Shown: in pieces, positions 43,780 through 53,945 of the stretch
Position numbering within the stretch: position 1 is the stretch's first letter
How the letters are laid out: every line of letters begins with the position of its first letter
DNA from: Ariolimax columbianus
Lineage: Eukaryota > Mollusca > Gastropoda > Stylommatophora > Arionidae
NCBI GenBank assembly: GCA_036924085.1
Contig: JAVGWX010000012.1
Coordinates: forward strand, 33,620,119-33,684,118
Length of the DNA stretch: 64,000 bases
Reading direction: 5' to 3'
Made by a program: the position numbers and the translations under genes
Notes under the pieces: model-generated
The model's database searches: none
What the model was told of the DNA's origin: nothing
Seen by the model: the letters and a program-made list of their open reading frames with translations, nothing else

Positions 43780-46700
43780 CACTTTCAGTCCCAAACAAAA
43801 AAGCAGGTTTGACCCAAGCAAAAATGGCTACCACTGAGTGTGTTGATAGTTAGCCTTTATAAATTAATGCTTGTGATGCTCATGTATATAAGGACATGTG
43901 TTGTTATATATGAAAATAAAGGTATGTGGTTGTAGATTAAAGGTATGCATAATGTAAACATGATTTCATAAAAAAATATATAGTTATGCCAAGTAAAATG
44001 TAGGCAGAAAGAAGGATGTGATCAAATTTTGCTATATAAAATTACACTTTTTTTGTTCTGAAACTGCTTGCAATGTCAATATTCTTGTAAAAACTGCAAA
44101 AATGTCACAAACAACTATATTCTCATAACATATAATTAATTTGTTGCTATAAAATCAACGGAAAATAATAAATTTCTCAGAATACAAAAGTAGGTCATTA
44201 GGCCAAAAAAAACACATGACATTTCATAACATATCAAGACAGTAGAATGAACATATATTTGTGATGTTTGTGTGCAAAATCCATATCTTGTTAGATATGA
44301 AAATGATGACAAATGGGTGTAGATAGCTGTTGTTTATAATGTATATATGTTTTCAATTAAAAAAATGTTAGTTATGCTACATAACTTGATTATTTAAAAA
44401 TGATTTCAGTGAAAAATTAATTGTTTGGCATATAAAATTGATAGTGTAAACATGTTTTCATGTATGGTTATGTATTATAAAATTGATACTCAAAGAAGAT
44501 GATGATGAGACAGTAGTACAAAGTGTCTTACCTTGTTGTTGAACTACTATATCTATATCCATAACAAATATCACAAAGCTGCATACAATGATGATCCAAG
44601 TAAAAGATGCACACAATAATAATCTAAAGTCCACAACTCAACTAGCTATCAATACTACATGCTATTTCATTTAAACTAATCAGATCAAGCTAGCTGTTTT
44701 GCTTATGGAAAGCCAGAAAGCAATTTTTAGGGCAAAGGTGAGGTCTGCCTGTACAGCCTGAACACACATAGCTAGATCTTCGACGCCCTTTACCGCGGCC
44801 TTGGCTGCAGTGAACACAATCTCTGTCCTTCCCAACAAATTCCACAAGATGTCTAGCGCCAACTGTCCTTTCCACTTCTGTTCCTTTCATGGAATGTTTG
44901 AAGTTTTTTGATGGACAATTTATCAGTCCATCAGGTGTCAGCTTCGCAGCTTCAATGACCAGATCATTAATTAGCCGCTGTTTGAATTCTTGAAGTGAGA
45001 GCTTCTTTTTTCCATTACCTTCCTGGCACAAACTGTAAATAATGTGGGCATTGATCTGGGTTATCTCAATAACTCAATGGTAAATTTTTTTCCACCACTT
45101 TCGGCTTTTACGGTTGTGCATGCCATAATAGCCAACCATTTGATCCATCCGATCACAGCCATTCATGCTCATATTGTAGTCATCAACCACTTTTTTGGCT
45201 TTGTTGTTTTATTCCAGGTACCCTTCTCAACAGTTGATACTGTGGCTTTTGTTGAAACAAGTATGCAGGGCTTCTTTGCCTTTTTACTCTTCCAGGCAAC
45301 GCATAATGTTTTGTTCACTGAGTCCAAAAACCACTTCATCTCTTGGTGTCCAAGCTTCAATGTCTTTATTTCCGGGGGAAAGCCGACGCGGTTGACATTT
45401 AGTGTTCCTGTATAATTGTAATTGTGCGAAAGCAGATAATCAATTACAGCCTTGGAAGAATAAAATCTGTCTGCAAAAATATGATGTCCAGGTCTCAACG
45501 GCTTCAAAAGAGTGCTGAAAACTTTCACAGCATGTGCGGAGCTGGGATCAACATCCGGATTATAGACAGTATTCTTACAAAAATAAATTTTTAAATTGAA
45601 TACATAGCCCGTGGCGGAAACACAAAGTCCAAATGTCTTGATGTGGTACTTGTGTGGCTTACTGGCATTGTACTGCTTATACTTGAATCTCCCTTTCCAT
45701 CCAATAACCATTTCATCAATGCACACATTCTCAAAAGGGTAGAAAGCACTTTGAAATCTTGTCAGTAACAGATCCACAAATGGCTCAATCTTGGCTTGAT
45801 CTTGTGACTCTGGTTCACAAACATGTAGCATGCTGTGAAAAATACACTGGAAGCGGTTTCTTTAAAACATTTGATGGAACCATGGTGTATAATAATTTCC
45901 AACAGTACGCCAGTAGTCTTTCATTTTGGGTCTTGGATCAATGCCCATGGCGATCATCACAGCTGTAAACTTGAGCCATTCATAATGTGTTAGTAGTGTC
46001 CATGAAGCAAATATAGAGTACTTCCTTGGTGGGTTATTGGCTTCAATAACCTTTGCAGCATAAGCAATTATGCTTGCTATTAAAATGCCAACAACAGCAT
46101 TATCTAGAAAAAATTTTTAAAAATCCAAGGGTGTTTCCATTTGATAAAAAACTGGATTTATATTATTTCTAGTCTGGCGAAAAGTAAAATTTGAGTTGGT
46201 CTCACCAGTTTCTACTGATCGCCAAGCTGATATATGATTATTACCCTCATGTCCATGGGTAACATTGTAATCATTGTTTCTAACAACGTTATGATCCTTC
46301 CTCATTTTCTTCCTTCTTGGTTCAGACACAGTCTCTGATGTTGTGGCAATCTGACTTGGTTGTCCTGTGCTCATAGTCGAACTATCACTTTCTGTATCGT
46401 CGTTCAGTTCGTTTTCAGACTCCTCGTAATGATAATCTGACAATTCTCCATCATCAGAGCTACTGTCATCCATATCGGAATTAGATTGTTGACTTCTCAT
46501 CTCTTCAAACATCTTTATAGCTTGATCTGCTGTAAAACGACGAGGCCTATTACTAGTATTACCTGAGGTGGGAGTTGCCATTTTAAATACTGTCGAATAC
46601 ACACTGAATATTTGTATAAATAACAGTAAAATTTACCAAACTTTCAACAGCAATGTGAATTTTTTACCTCGCTAGTTTCAAAGCTAGTAAACGGAAGTAA

Positions 46701-46836
46701 AAAACGATGTCTGGTGTGTATAAAAGTGACAATATAGCGATAGAAACGAAACAAAATGTAAGCGCCGAATAATCGGCCCAAAGAGACAAAGTGACCGCAC
46801 AAATGTCCGACTATTCGGCGCCCGGAGCTTATTGTG
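43780..46836 (-). mobile_element. piggyBac-type DNA transposon, about 3.06 kb
   Basis: TTAA lies at 43776-43779 and 46837-46840, the target site that piggyBac elements duplicate. The ends read inward as CACTTTCAGTCCC and CACAATAAGCTCC, a weak 13-base inverted repeat (8 of 13). The right end has two subterminal near-palindromes, CGCCGAATAATCGG (46764-46777) and CCGACTATTCGGCG (46807-46820), which face each other. The single transposase gene runs on the minus strand. Confidence 0.8.
44690..46602 (-). pseudogene. piggyBac-family transposase, broken
   Basis: The frame starts MYSTVFKMATPTSGNTSNRP with an acidic serine-rich N-terminus (46602-46117) and ends at a stop in PLDF. It resumes at 45831-45169 with the catalytic core: NVCIDEMVIGWKGRFKYKQY (first D), GYVFNLKIYF, and FADRFYSS (second D). 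A frameshift near 45170 breaks the DYN motif (DYNMSMNGCDRMDQMVGYY), then KWWKKIYH is followed by a TGA. The final frame (45031-44690) has the cysteine-rich C-terminus CVHCSQGRGKGRRRSSYVC. Related to the PGBD4 group. At least three disabling lesions. Confidence 0.9.
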
Positions 46837-46840
46837 TTAA

Positions 46841-47210
46841 ATAATGAGAAATGCCTGCAACCAAGCCAACCGCAGCTTCACATGGTACACCCTGTTTCCA
46901 CTAAAACGGCTTTGGAAAATGGCGAGCAAATGGCGCCAACTAACCAGTCCCCCTAAGTCATGGGGGTACAGTTTTAGACCATGAGTTAGGCAAACCCACA
47001 AAAAACACCTGGTAGAGCAAGTCCTCCAATAGATGCAGCAGATGCTGAGCCCACCGGCACATGGACATGTCTTGATCCCCATTGAGACCTCGCCCAGAGA
47101 CCATACCTGGTTAAGCAAGGCACCATGAGCAAGACTACAGTCTGCCCTATCAAAGACAAGATGCTGAAAATGGAAGGAACCAGTCAAAAGGTGCCCCACA
47201 GCAATGAGAA
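46841..47210. other. unassigned DNA, GC richer
   Basis: No known repeat or protein seen. At 47140-47155, AGTCTGCCCTATCAA matches the sequence just ahead of the 18S region that begins at 47212, so the rRNA-derived stretch may start here with a ~60-bp insertion. Confidence 0.35.
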
Positions 47211-47211
47211 T

Positions 47212-47684
47212 GCCACACTAGATAGTATGTGACATGGCTACTACATTTGTAATGGATAAAGGGGAATCGAGGTTTGATTCTGGAGAGGAAGCATGATATC
47301 ACTACCACATCCAGGGAAGGCAGTAGACACACAACTGATCCACTCCTGGCACAGGAAGGTAGTGACAAAAAAATAGTAATGTGGAATTTCTTTGATGTCA
47401 TGTAATTGGAATGAATACATTTAAGACCCTTTAACAAGAATCTATGGAATTACAAGTCTGGTGCCAGCAACAGTGGTAATTCCAGCTTGATTCTTCTTTA
47501 ATAAAGTTGTAGCAGTTAAGAAAAATGTGCGTGCTAATGTTGCTGTTAAAATGCTTGAAATTGGATTTTAGGCACACGTGGGGGATTCTGCTCATGCCAT
47601 TCCACTGCCCGTTCTTTTCTGCCATACAATCTGCCAGCTATCACCCACAAATGCTGTTCAATGAATGTCTGTCTCAGGTCGCCG
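47212..47684 (+). pseudogene. 18S rRNA gene fragment 1 (degraded)
   Basis: The sequence follows eukaryotic small-subunit rRNA from roughly its position 300 to the end of variable region V4. Landmarks are GGGGAATCGAGGTTTGATTC (normally GGGTTCGATTC), GAGAGGAAGCATGA, CTACCACATCCAGGGAAGGC, CCACTCCTGGCACAGGAAGG, GTAATTGGAATGAATACA, CCCTTTAACAAGAATCTAT, AAGTCTGGTGCCAGCA and TGGTAATTCCAGCTT. Changes are mostly C to T and G to A, as expected of a decayed methylated pseudogene. It cannot be functional. Confidence 0.9.
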
Positions 47685-47918
47685 GTACCAGCAGCCACAA
47701 TATTTCCATCTTTCAATAGGGTATATTATAGTTATTGCAGTATTAAAGCTTGTAGTTAGATCTCAGGCTCAGGTAGTCTGGCTCACACAGGCTTACTGTC
47801 TTATGGTCTGCCGGACCTCTCCTGCAGATGCTCTTCATTGAATGTCATTTACTTTGAAAAAAGTTGAGTTTTTAAAGCAGTCAACAGCTGCCTGAATAAA
47901 AGTGCATGGAATAATAAT
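47685..47918 (+). pseudogene. 18S rRNA gene fragment 2, fused to fragment 1
   Basis: It restarts further upstream in the rRNA than fragment 1 ended: GGTACCAGCAGCCACAATAT is the 530 loop again. AATAGGGTATATTATAGTTA, GCTTGTAGTTAGATCTCAGG, TTTACTTTGAAAAAAGTTGA, AAAGCAGTCAACAGCTGCCT and TGCATGGAATAATA follow in rRNA order. Its V4 differs from that of fragment 1. It is cut at GGAATAATA by a LINE-E tail. Confidence 0.92.
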
Positions 47919-48095
47919 AATTATTATTAGTTGCCTATCGCAAGCAATGATGGTGACATCATCAGAAAGTTCTGTCTTGATGATATAACTTGTACTGTAT
48001 TTGGATTATATTGAGAAAAAAGCTGCACTGGTCATCAACCTCACTCTCTGGTCCCAAGCTACCTTGGACCAGTGGGAAGACATAAGTCAAAATAA
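47919..48095 (-). mobile_element. LINE-E-type 3' end with (TTA)n tail inside rDNA
   Basis: The left end is aataataattattatta. On the minus strand, CATTGCTTGCGATAGGCAAC leads into the tail, the same 3' end as at 37300-37340. The remaining ~120 bases have no clear coding. Confidence 0.65.
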
Positions 48096-48099
48096 CTGG

Positions 48100-48245
48100 A
48101 GGCAACTCAGGATGCAGGCACTCTGGTCCCACCTCTCGCGAGACCAGGGGTCGCTTTAAAACTTGCGAGATTCGATCGCGCACCATTTCTTTTTATTGCT
48201 TTGGGAGGCAAGTGCATGACTTCTTGACCACAGCAATCCCCAGAA
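48100..48245 (-). other. possible tRNA-like SINE head
   Basis: On the minus strand, GATTGCTGTGGTCAAGAAG (A-box-like) and GCGATCGAATCTCGC (B-box-like) lie about 60 bases apart. A CpG-containing body follows (GGTCTCGCGAGAGGTGGG). No second copy is seen. Confidence 0.3.
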
Positions 48246-48290
48246 GACTCTGCAGAGTCTGTAGACAATCAGTTTTACATTCCAGTTGTG
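48241..48290 (-). repeat. LINE-D 3'-end scrap
   Basis: It contains AGAAGACTCTGCAGAGTCTG and ACTGATTGTCTACAGAC reversed, including the perfect terminal palindrome of LINE-D. Confidence 0.7.
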
Positions 48291-48309
48291 TAGTTTTGTT
48301 GAAAGTGAC

Positions 48310-48640
48310 CAGCGGTGATTGGGATGTTCATGCCCTCCGAAGTCACCCCCACGCAGTCATGCAAGCACTGTAGGGGTTTGGGCTGATGGATCTAGGGTTG
48401 TCATTGGCCAGCTCTTTTTTAATCAGAAGGCCAGTACTGATAAGGGATGATGGTTTCACTAGTTCTGCTTGGCTGCATACCACTTGGTCTGCCAACTCTC
48501 TCTGTTGTTTACCTGGAAATTCGCTGTGCCTTGAGATGTGTACTAATGAGGATGCTGGAACAGGATTTTCATAGGTTTCATAGATTTCCCTCATGATATC
48601 TGCATGGAATAATACACAAGATGCATATAGCATTGGATTT
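48310..48640 (-). pseudogene. RNase-H LINE scrap
   Basis: A 96-residue minus frame reads ISRHSEFPGKQQRELADQVV and KPSSLISTGLLIKKELAND. The first resembles the H-S-x-x-PGN-x-x-AD-x-LA RNase H motif. A weak call. Confidence 0.4.
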
Positions 48641-48749
48641 GAAAAGACACAATGGACTAATCAATTACTTTAGTCTGCAAAATTGCTTTCAAGTATAAAC
48701 AGAGGACCTCTACATGCCAGGATAGAATAGACACAATTAAGAAGAACAT

Positions 48750-49125
48750 ATGGGGACTGAGTGGTCTCGAAGTAAGACGTCGGCCTCTGGTTCTGAAGGT
48801 CATGGGTTCAAATCACAGGAGAGACTGGGATGTTTTCATGTGGACTTTCTAGTATTTCCCCGGATCTCTGGGTAGTAGAGATTGGACTTCCATGTGCAGT
48901 GTCGCGCAAGTTAAAAATCCCTCGGCAGTTGGAAATCGAAAAGAATAGACTTAACGGGCAAAATTCAAAATTATGTTTAAAATCTACCCAATCTATTATG
49001 GTATCCTTGCCGGTGCTACGGAGTTTGTCCATTGTGCTGAGATTCTCAAAAAATATGGAGAAGAACAGAGCACTTAGGGGTTAAACCGTGTGCAATGAAG
49101 TTAGTTCTTCGACTAAACTAAACTA
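48750..49125 (+). mobile_element. tRNA-like SINE (family SINE-T3)
   Basis: The head GGGGACTGAGTGGTCTCGAA and B-box GGGTTCAAATC are spaced as in a serine or leucine tRNA with a long variable arm. A roughly 280-base body ends in an (ACTAAACTAA) tail. Only one copy in the window. Confidence 0.6.
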
Positions 49126-49514
49126 AATTCGAGACATAGAGACCTAACAATTTCTAGTGCTTGTATTGATCTACTGTAGTGGTCATGCTGGAAGTTATGA
49201 CAATAAAAGAACTGATATTCTGGCTTAAAAAACACCTATATTTGGAACATTTTATGTGTATGAGGGAGGGAATACTGAAACCAGTTGATGAATGAGCACA
49301 GACTGCATTCATTTTGAATGAAATGATATGTCAAGCAAGAAGAGGTACTTATAAGGTCAGATCATAAGTGTGTACAACTGGTGAGATTTAGAAATCACCC
49401 ATATCTTTTTGCCATTTACAATTAACTTCTTCATGGTAGAAGACTCTCTGACTCAAGGCTTTGCACATTCCACATCTTGTTGAATGTGGAGTAGCCTTCT
49501 AGGTTAAAAAGCAG

Positions 49515-49760
49515 CTCCATGAATCAATCTATCAATCAATTACCAACAAAAATCTTTTCAGTTCCCAGTAGAGAATAAGTCTTCAATAAATACATATTTA
49601 GTCTTCAAATAACCTGTCTATATCTGTTACCATTTTTATGGCTTAGCGTTTCTACAAAATGGGGTAACCTGTCCCCTGCCCAACAATACCCAGTCATCTC
49701 TCACAATATGGCTACAGTGGTACTATTCTTTGCTAACATTTTGGGTCCCAATAAAGCTCT
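49515..49760 (-). mobile_element. LINE-K 3' fragment
   Basis: The ATCAATCTATCAATCAAT tail is followed by AATCTTTTCAGTTCCCAGTA and GTCTTCAATAAATACATATT, matching 14447-14870 and 57230-57640. Confidence 0.6.
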
Positions 49761-49961
49761 AGGAACAATACCCCGTATATGATCCAAAAATAAAAGAAGA
49801 GAATAACTTTTTCTGGGAATCAAAATACAAAAATAGCCTTTGCTATCTGTTAAAATGGACTGGTCACTTATAAGTCTGTCCAGAATGATGTTATATTGGT
49901 TTTGCTAATAATAGTAATATAACATTTCCTCATAATTCGGACTGTAATCTTTTCCATACAG

Positions 49962-50011
49962 TGTGGAAGTCATGAAACGAGTCAAACTCAGGGAGGCAAG
50001 GAACCCACCCA
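49962..50011 (+). CDS. MPP7-like exon: HOOK linker
   Basis: This tiny exon has one base, 16 codons, then one base. It reads SVEVMKRVKLREARNPP, counting the split serine. This is the basic start of the HOOK region between SH3 and the kinase-like domain, which in MAGUKs mediates intramolecular contacts. The acceptor is atacag and the donor gtaagt. It is accepted because it restores the phase between two unmistakable exons. Confidence 0.82.
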
Positions 50012-50169
50012 GTAAGTGCCTCAGATGAATATTTTACTATATACCCTCTTCAAAACAGAGCTGCCAATTTGACTTTTATAAGCAATGCAGGATTCCGATT
50101 TTCTTAAACATTGGTTGGCATTGGAAAATTTGATTAGCTGTTTTGGCTTTTTTTTAAATGCTTTTTTGT

Positions 50170-50768
50170 GTTTCTTCTTCTTCTTTGCATTCGGTTTTGT
50201 AGGCTCTGCTCGTTATATGCCACCAGATGGTTGCCTCCATGAAGTGACACATCAGTCGCAGGTCCTCAATGGTTCCCCACAGTTTGTCTTGCATGTTTCT
50301 TTCCTCAGGCCAGGTCTTCTCATGGAAGCCTTAGTGCAATGGACATGTTTGCAAGATGTGTTCTGGAGTCTGGGGTCCTCTCTGACACGTACATTGTGTA
50401 GTCTGTGCTGCTTTCATTTTATGCATGTGTGCATTTAGTCTGCAATGACCTGTTCTGAGGTGGACAATTGTGGTATACTGTTTTTTATTCAGTCTATTTA
50501 TTGAATCATGTGGGTATTTGCTATTTTTTCCCTCTATCCACGGTTATTTTTTTTTTTTTTTATGTGTGCCCTGATTTCTGGCAGAAACACTGGGTAGGTG
50601 AATAGTTCTCTTTGTCTTCCCTCTCTGGCCAGTCTGTTGGAATGGCATTGGCTATTTTATTATACTGTTTGGCATTCTTTTAAATGTTTATCTGACAACC
50701 ATGCAACATAAACTTATATGGTAATGTCCTTGTTTGCTTCAAGTGGACCACAGGACCACCGCTACAAC
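50170..50768 (-). pseudogene. RNase-H LINE 3' part (host)
   Basis: The minus strand gives IVHLRTGHCRLNAHMHKMKA, then a zinc knuckle QCTCQRGPQTPEHILQTC, and a tail in (CTT)n at 50177-50190. It lies to the left of LINE-A (50780-53057) and its upstream part continues past 53069. It is a third lineage with the same domain order. Confidence 0.72.
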
Positions 50769-50779
50769 TGGCCCTTTTC

Positions 50780-53057
50780 TTCTTCTTCTTCGTCGTACGC
50801 TGTAAGACGTCAACTTGAATTTATTTCAAGAAAGCAGTTGTCATCCTGAGGCTGTCAAGCGGAGTCTGAAGACCACGATCTGTTCTCTTCTGTTCAGCTG
50901 GTAATAGGCATCATTTTTTGTATAGACAGTATGTTCTGTTTCCCATTTGGCCATGTATCTGGCCCTAATAAACCGTTTGGACTCTTCGTAGGTCACACTA
51001 GAATCTGGTTGTGGTAGTCTTGCACCTTCTTTTGCCAGTCTGTCTGCCTCCTCGTTGCATTGGATGTTACAGTGGGATGAACCCACTGTACCACTACTAT
51101 TTTTGGTGCAGGCTGCTGGCATAGTTGACAGAGTACTGCTCTTAAATCATTAAGTTCAGTATTTTTCTCGCTTTTTAGTGCTGTAACCATGGCCAGGACA
51201 TCTGTAAATAGGACTATCTGGCTTTCATTGCTTTCGCCTGTCAACATTGCTTTTACTGCAGCCTTCATTGCCTCTGCCTCCGCTCTGAAATTGCTTGAGA
51301 ATTTTTCAGTTGCCACTGACAGTGTTATTTTTCTACCATTTGATAGGCTCAGGAATACCCCTCCCCCTCCTTTCTGTGTTTTTGTTTGTTACAGAACCGT
51401 CGGTGTATGCATGGGTCCAGTCCATGCTTGGGTAGTTTTTCGCTATGTACCTCAGGGTTATGTCTCTTCTTTCTTTTTCAGTGTGGCTGTTCTTGTTTCC
51501 AATACCTGGTATATTTTCTACCACCTCTGGAATGATATGCTGCTTCCATGTGGGTTTGCATACAGTAGGGATGGGCTTTGGTATTGTTATGGTGTTCATA
51601 GGGTCTTCGCTCATCTTTGCTTTGGCTATTTCTGCAAAATTTCTCCACTTTAGTTTCCCTTTTCCAAATTTATTTAGTCTTTGATGCATTGGATGGTCTG
51701 TCAGCCTTCTTAGTTTCTCTGCTTGCTGCTGGGCTCTGCAGTCTCTTCTGTCCGTCATGGATTGCAGATTTGTAATCTTTTCAAGTTCTACAATTGGCGT
51801 TGACTTCATGCCTCCTGTTATAACTCTCATGGCTTGGTTTTGAAGTTTGCTAATTTTATCAAAGATCGCCTTTGCTGCTGTTGCCCATGCCGCAATGCCA
51901 TACTCGAGAACTGGTCTCACTCTTCCAGTGTACAGTTTCTTGAGTATTCTTTCGTCTGTTCCCCAGCTTGTGCCAGCAAGTTTCCTCATGATTGCCATTC
52001 TTTGTCTGGCTCTCATTCGGTTTCTTTCGATCTGACTTTTCCATGTCATGCGCCAATCAAATGTGACGCCCAAGTAGTTTGGGTTGTCATTTGACTGCAG
52101 ATAATTGCCGTTAAGACTTATTTTGGTGTTATGTGGTTTATTTGAAAGCGAGAATATCATACATGTTGTTTTTTTCTTCATTTATTTTGACCAGCCATGA
52201 TTTCGCCCACTCCTCCAACGAAGTTAGGGCCTGCTGCATTCGATTGTTTGCTACGGTGAGATTTTTTTAGGAGGTCCACATAGCCAGATCGTCTGCAAAC
52301 ATGGAGCTGTGGACTCTTCTTTGTATATATGCTGTTTATATACACCAGAAAAAGTGTGGGTGACAGAACTCCCCCTTGGGGTACTCCTTGCTCCAGTGTC
52401 ACCTTTTTGCTCATCTGCCCTTGTACTTGAACTCTGGCTGTTCTGTTTTCGAGGTAGTGACTGATCCATCTGTACATGTTTCCAGATACTTCACTTCTTC
52501 GCAGCTTGACTTTAAGTCCCTCTTTCCACACTTTGTCAAATGCCTTCTCTAGATCCACCCAAACCGCTACTGAATGCTTTTTCTCTTGGTAAGCATCCTC
52601 TATTTCCTGTGCTATGAGAGTGATCTGGTCCTCAGTGGATCTGTGTTGTCTAAATCCTGCTTGCTGTGGAATTAATATGTGCTTTGCTACCAGGTGCCAC
52701 ATCAGTCTAGTGTTTATCATATGCTCCATCAGTTTACCTGCACAGCTCAGTAGACTGATAGGCCTGTATCCATTTGGATCTGTTCTATCTTTTTCTTTCT
52801 TTGGTACTGGTATAAGTACAGTATCTTTCCATGCCTGCGGTACAATTCCCCTTTTCCAGCTTTGGTTCAGGATTGACAGTAGCTTCCGCTTTGCTGTTTG
52901 GCCCAACCCCATCAGCATTTCATTTGTTACCCCATCTTTTCTGGGCGATTTCTTTTTCTTTAAAGTTTTCATGGCCTCATTCATTTCATTCATCGTCAGT
53001 TTTGCCATCATGTGCTCCTCTGGTGCCATCTTGATGTTGTCGTGGCTCTTTTATTCT
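50780..53057 (-). mobile_element. LINE-A, longest copy (2278 bp), 11-bp target duplication
   Basis: TGGCCCTTTTC at 50769-50779 and 53058-53068. Frame 53029-52178 encodes the reverse transcriptase palm: GYRPISLLSCAGKLMEHMI, QQAGFRQHRSTEDQ, VAVWVDLEKAFDKVWKEG and GVPQGGVLSPTLFLVYIN. The Y-x-DD box is disrupted near 52300. Frame 52181-51333 gives the thumb and RNase H start (WTHAYTDGSVTNKNTE), and 51316-50841 the RNase H end with VTYEESKRFIRARYMAKWET. A deletion removes the zinc knuckle before the tail (GCGTACGACGAAGAAGAAG on the minus strand). The endonuclease part is missing (5' truncated). I-group LINE, several frameshifts. Confidence 0.95.
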
Positions 53058-53119
53058 TGGCCCTTTTCAATTGAAGACTTTCCTAGCATTTGCAGTGGTG
53101 GTTTCAATTACATTGGTTT

Positions 53120-53185
53120 GAAATGATGAGGCTACAGGCCTCATACACAACTTTCTTGAGTGGCCTTTTATAACATGCCAGGATG
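53120..53185 (+). repeat. core block, diverged copy
   Basis: ATGATGAGGCTACAGGCCTC, CATACACAACTTTCTTGAG and GGCCTTTTATAACATGCC follow the order of the core noted at 7846. Confidence 0.5.
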
Positions 53186-53353
53186 TTTATTGTGGTCATG
53201 TATTTTGCAACCTATGTAACGCTCGGGTGATCAACTTATATAGTTTACTATAATTTGTACAGATTTTTCTCACATTCTTCAGTGTGAGGTCGCACAAAAG
53301 TTTGACATAAATTTTTCATTAAGCATATTGTTTTTTTCCATGGATCTGTGTCT

Positions 53354-53605
53354 TTTTTTTTTTTTTTGCGTTCGCCTTATTTCTCTAATCCCTAAGGCGG
53401 TGTGCGTTGCACTGTGGTTTTTATTTTGCGCCTGTCGGCCCAGTGCATCCGATTTCAGCATGCATTTTATATAAGGGTCTGCTTCCTCCTGCATTTTCTA
53501 AGGGTTTGCTTCCCCAGAGTAACGGCCGGTGCTGTGATGGGGATCGAACCCAACACCTTCGGGTTGTGAGCCGTGCCACTTAACCACTAGGCCACGCCGT
53601 CCCCT
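53354..53605 (-). mobile_element. SINE-C, full length (252 bp), 11-bp target duplication
   Basis: GATCTGTGTCT at 53343-53353 and 53606-53616. On the minus strand the head reads GGGGACGGCGTGGCCTAGTG (A-box) and GGTTCGATCCCC (B-box), both intact. A long poly-A tail (as T at left) follows the CTTAGGGATTAGAGAAATAA end. This is the cleanest copy. Confidence 0.95.
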
Positions 53606-53616
53606 GATCTGTGTCT

Positions 53617-53945
53617 AATTATTTCAATCAATTTTTCAATCAATCCATATGTTTTAGCTCCCTGTGGATCTTCATCTAATACATGTTAACAATCAAATGT
53701 TGATGCTGACGATGATGATGATATCAAGTGCCATCTTCACATCAAAGTTTGGCTACAATGGACTTCCAACATTCTCTGTCTCTTACCTGGATGGTACACT
53801 CTGACAGACTTGTTTTAGTTCATCTCTTGATGTAGCATTCCCACCCATTGCATTGTACTAGCACTTTCTTCCTTCTGCCCGCCTGCTGTCAACCTTTCCT
53901 TCCAGTATTGTTTTTAGCAGAGTATTGTGTCTCTTTATATGTCCA
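53617..53945 (-). pseudogene. LINE-K-type tail and a LINE C-terminus with (ATC)n tail
   Basis: 53617-53690 is a LINE-K-like end with TCAATCAA repeats. 53700-53945 on the minus strand encodes GHIKRHNTLLKTILEGKVDS, RRAGRRKK and VRDRECWKSIVAKL, a LINE C-terminal domain, with a GATGATGAT tail at 53709-53722. Confidence 0.68.

Noticed and set aside
45044..45415. Plus-strand open frame of 123 residues
   Set aside because: Antisense shadow of the piggyBac transposase.
51189..53126. Several plus-strand open frames of 60-170 residues
   Set aside because: Antisense shadows of the LINE-A reverse transcriptase and RNase H.
53354..53605. tRNA gene suggested by intact A and B boxes
   Set aside because: The head continues into a constant body and poly-A tail and is flanked by a target duplication, so it is a SINE.
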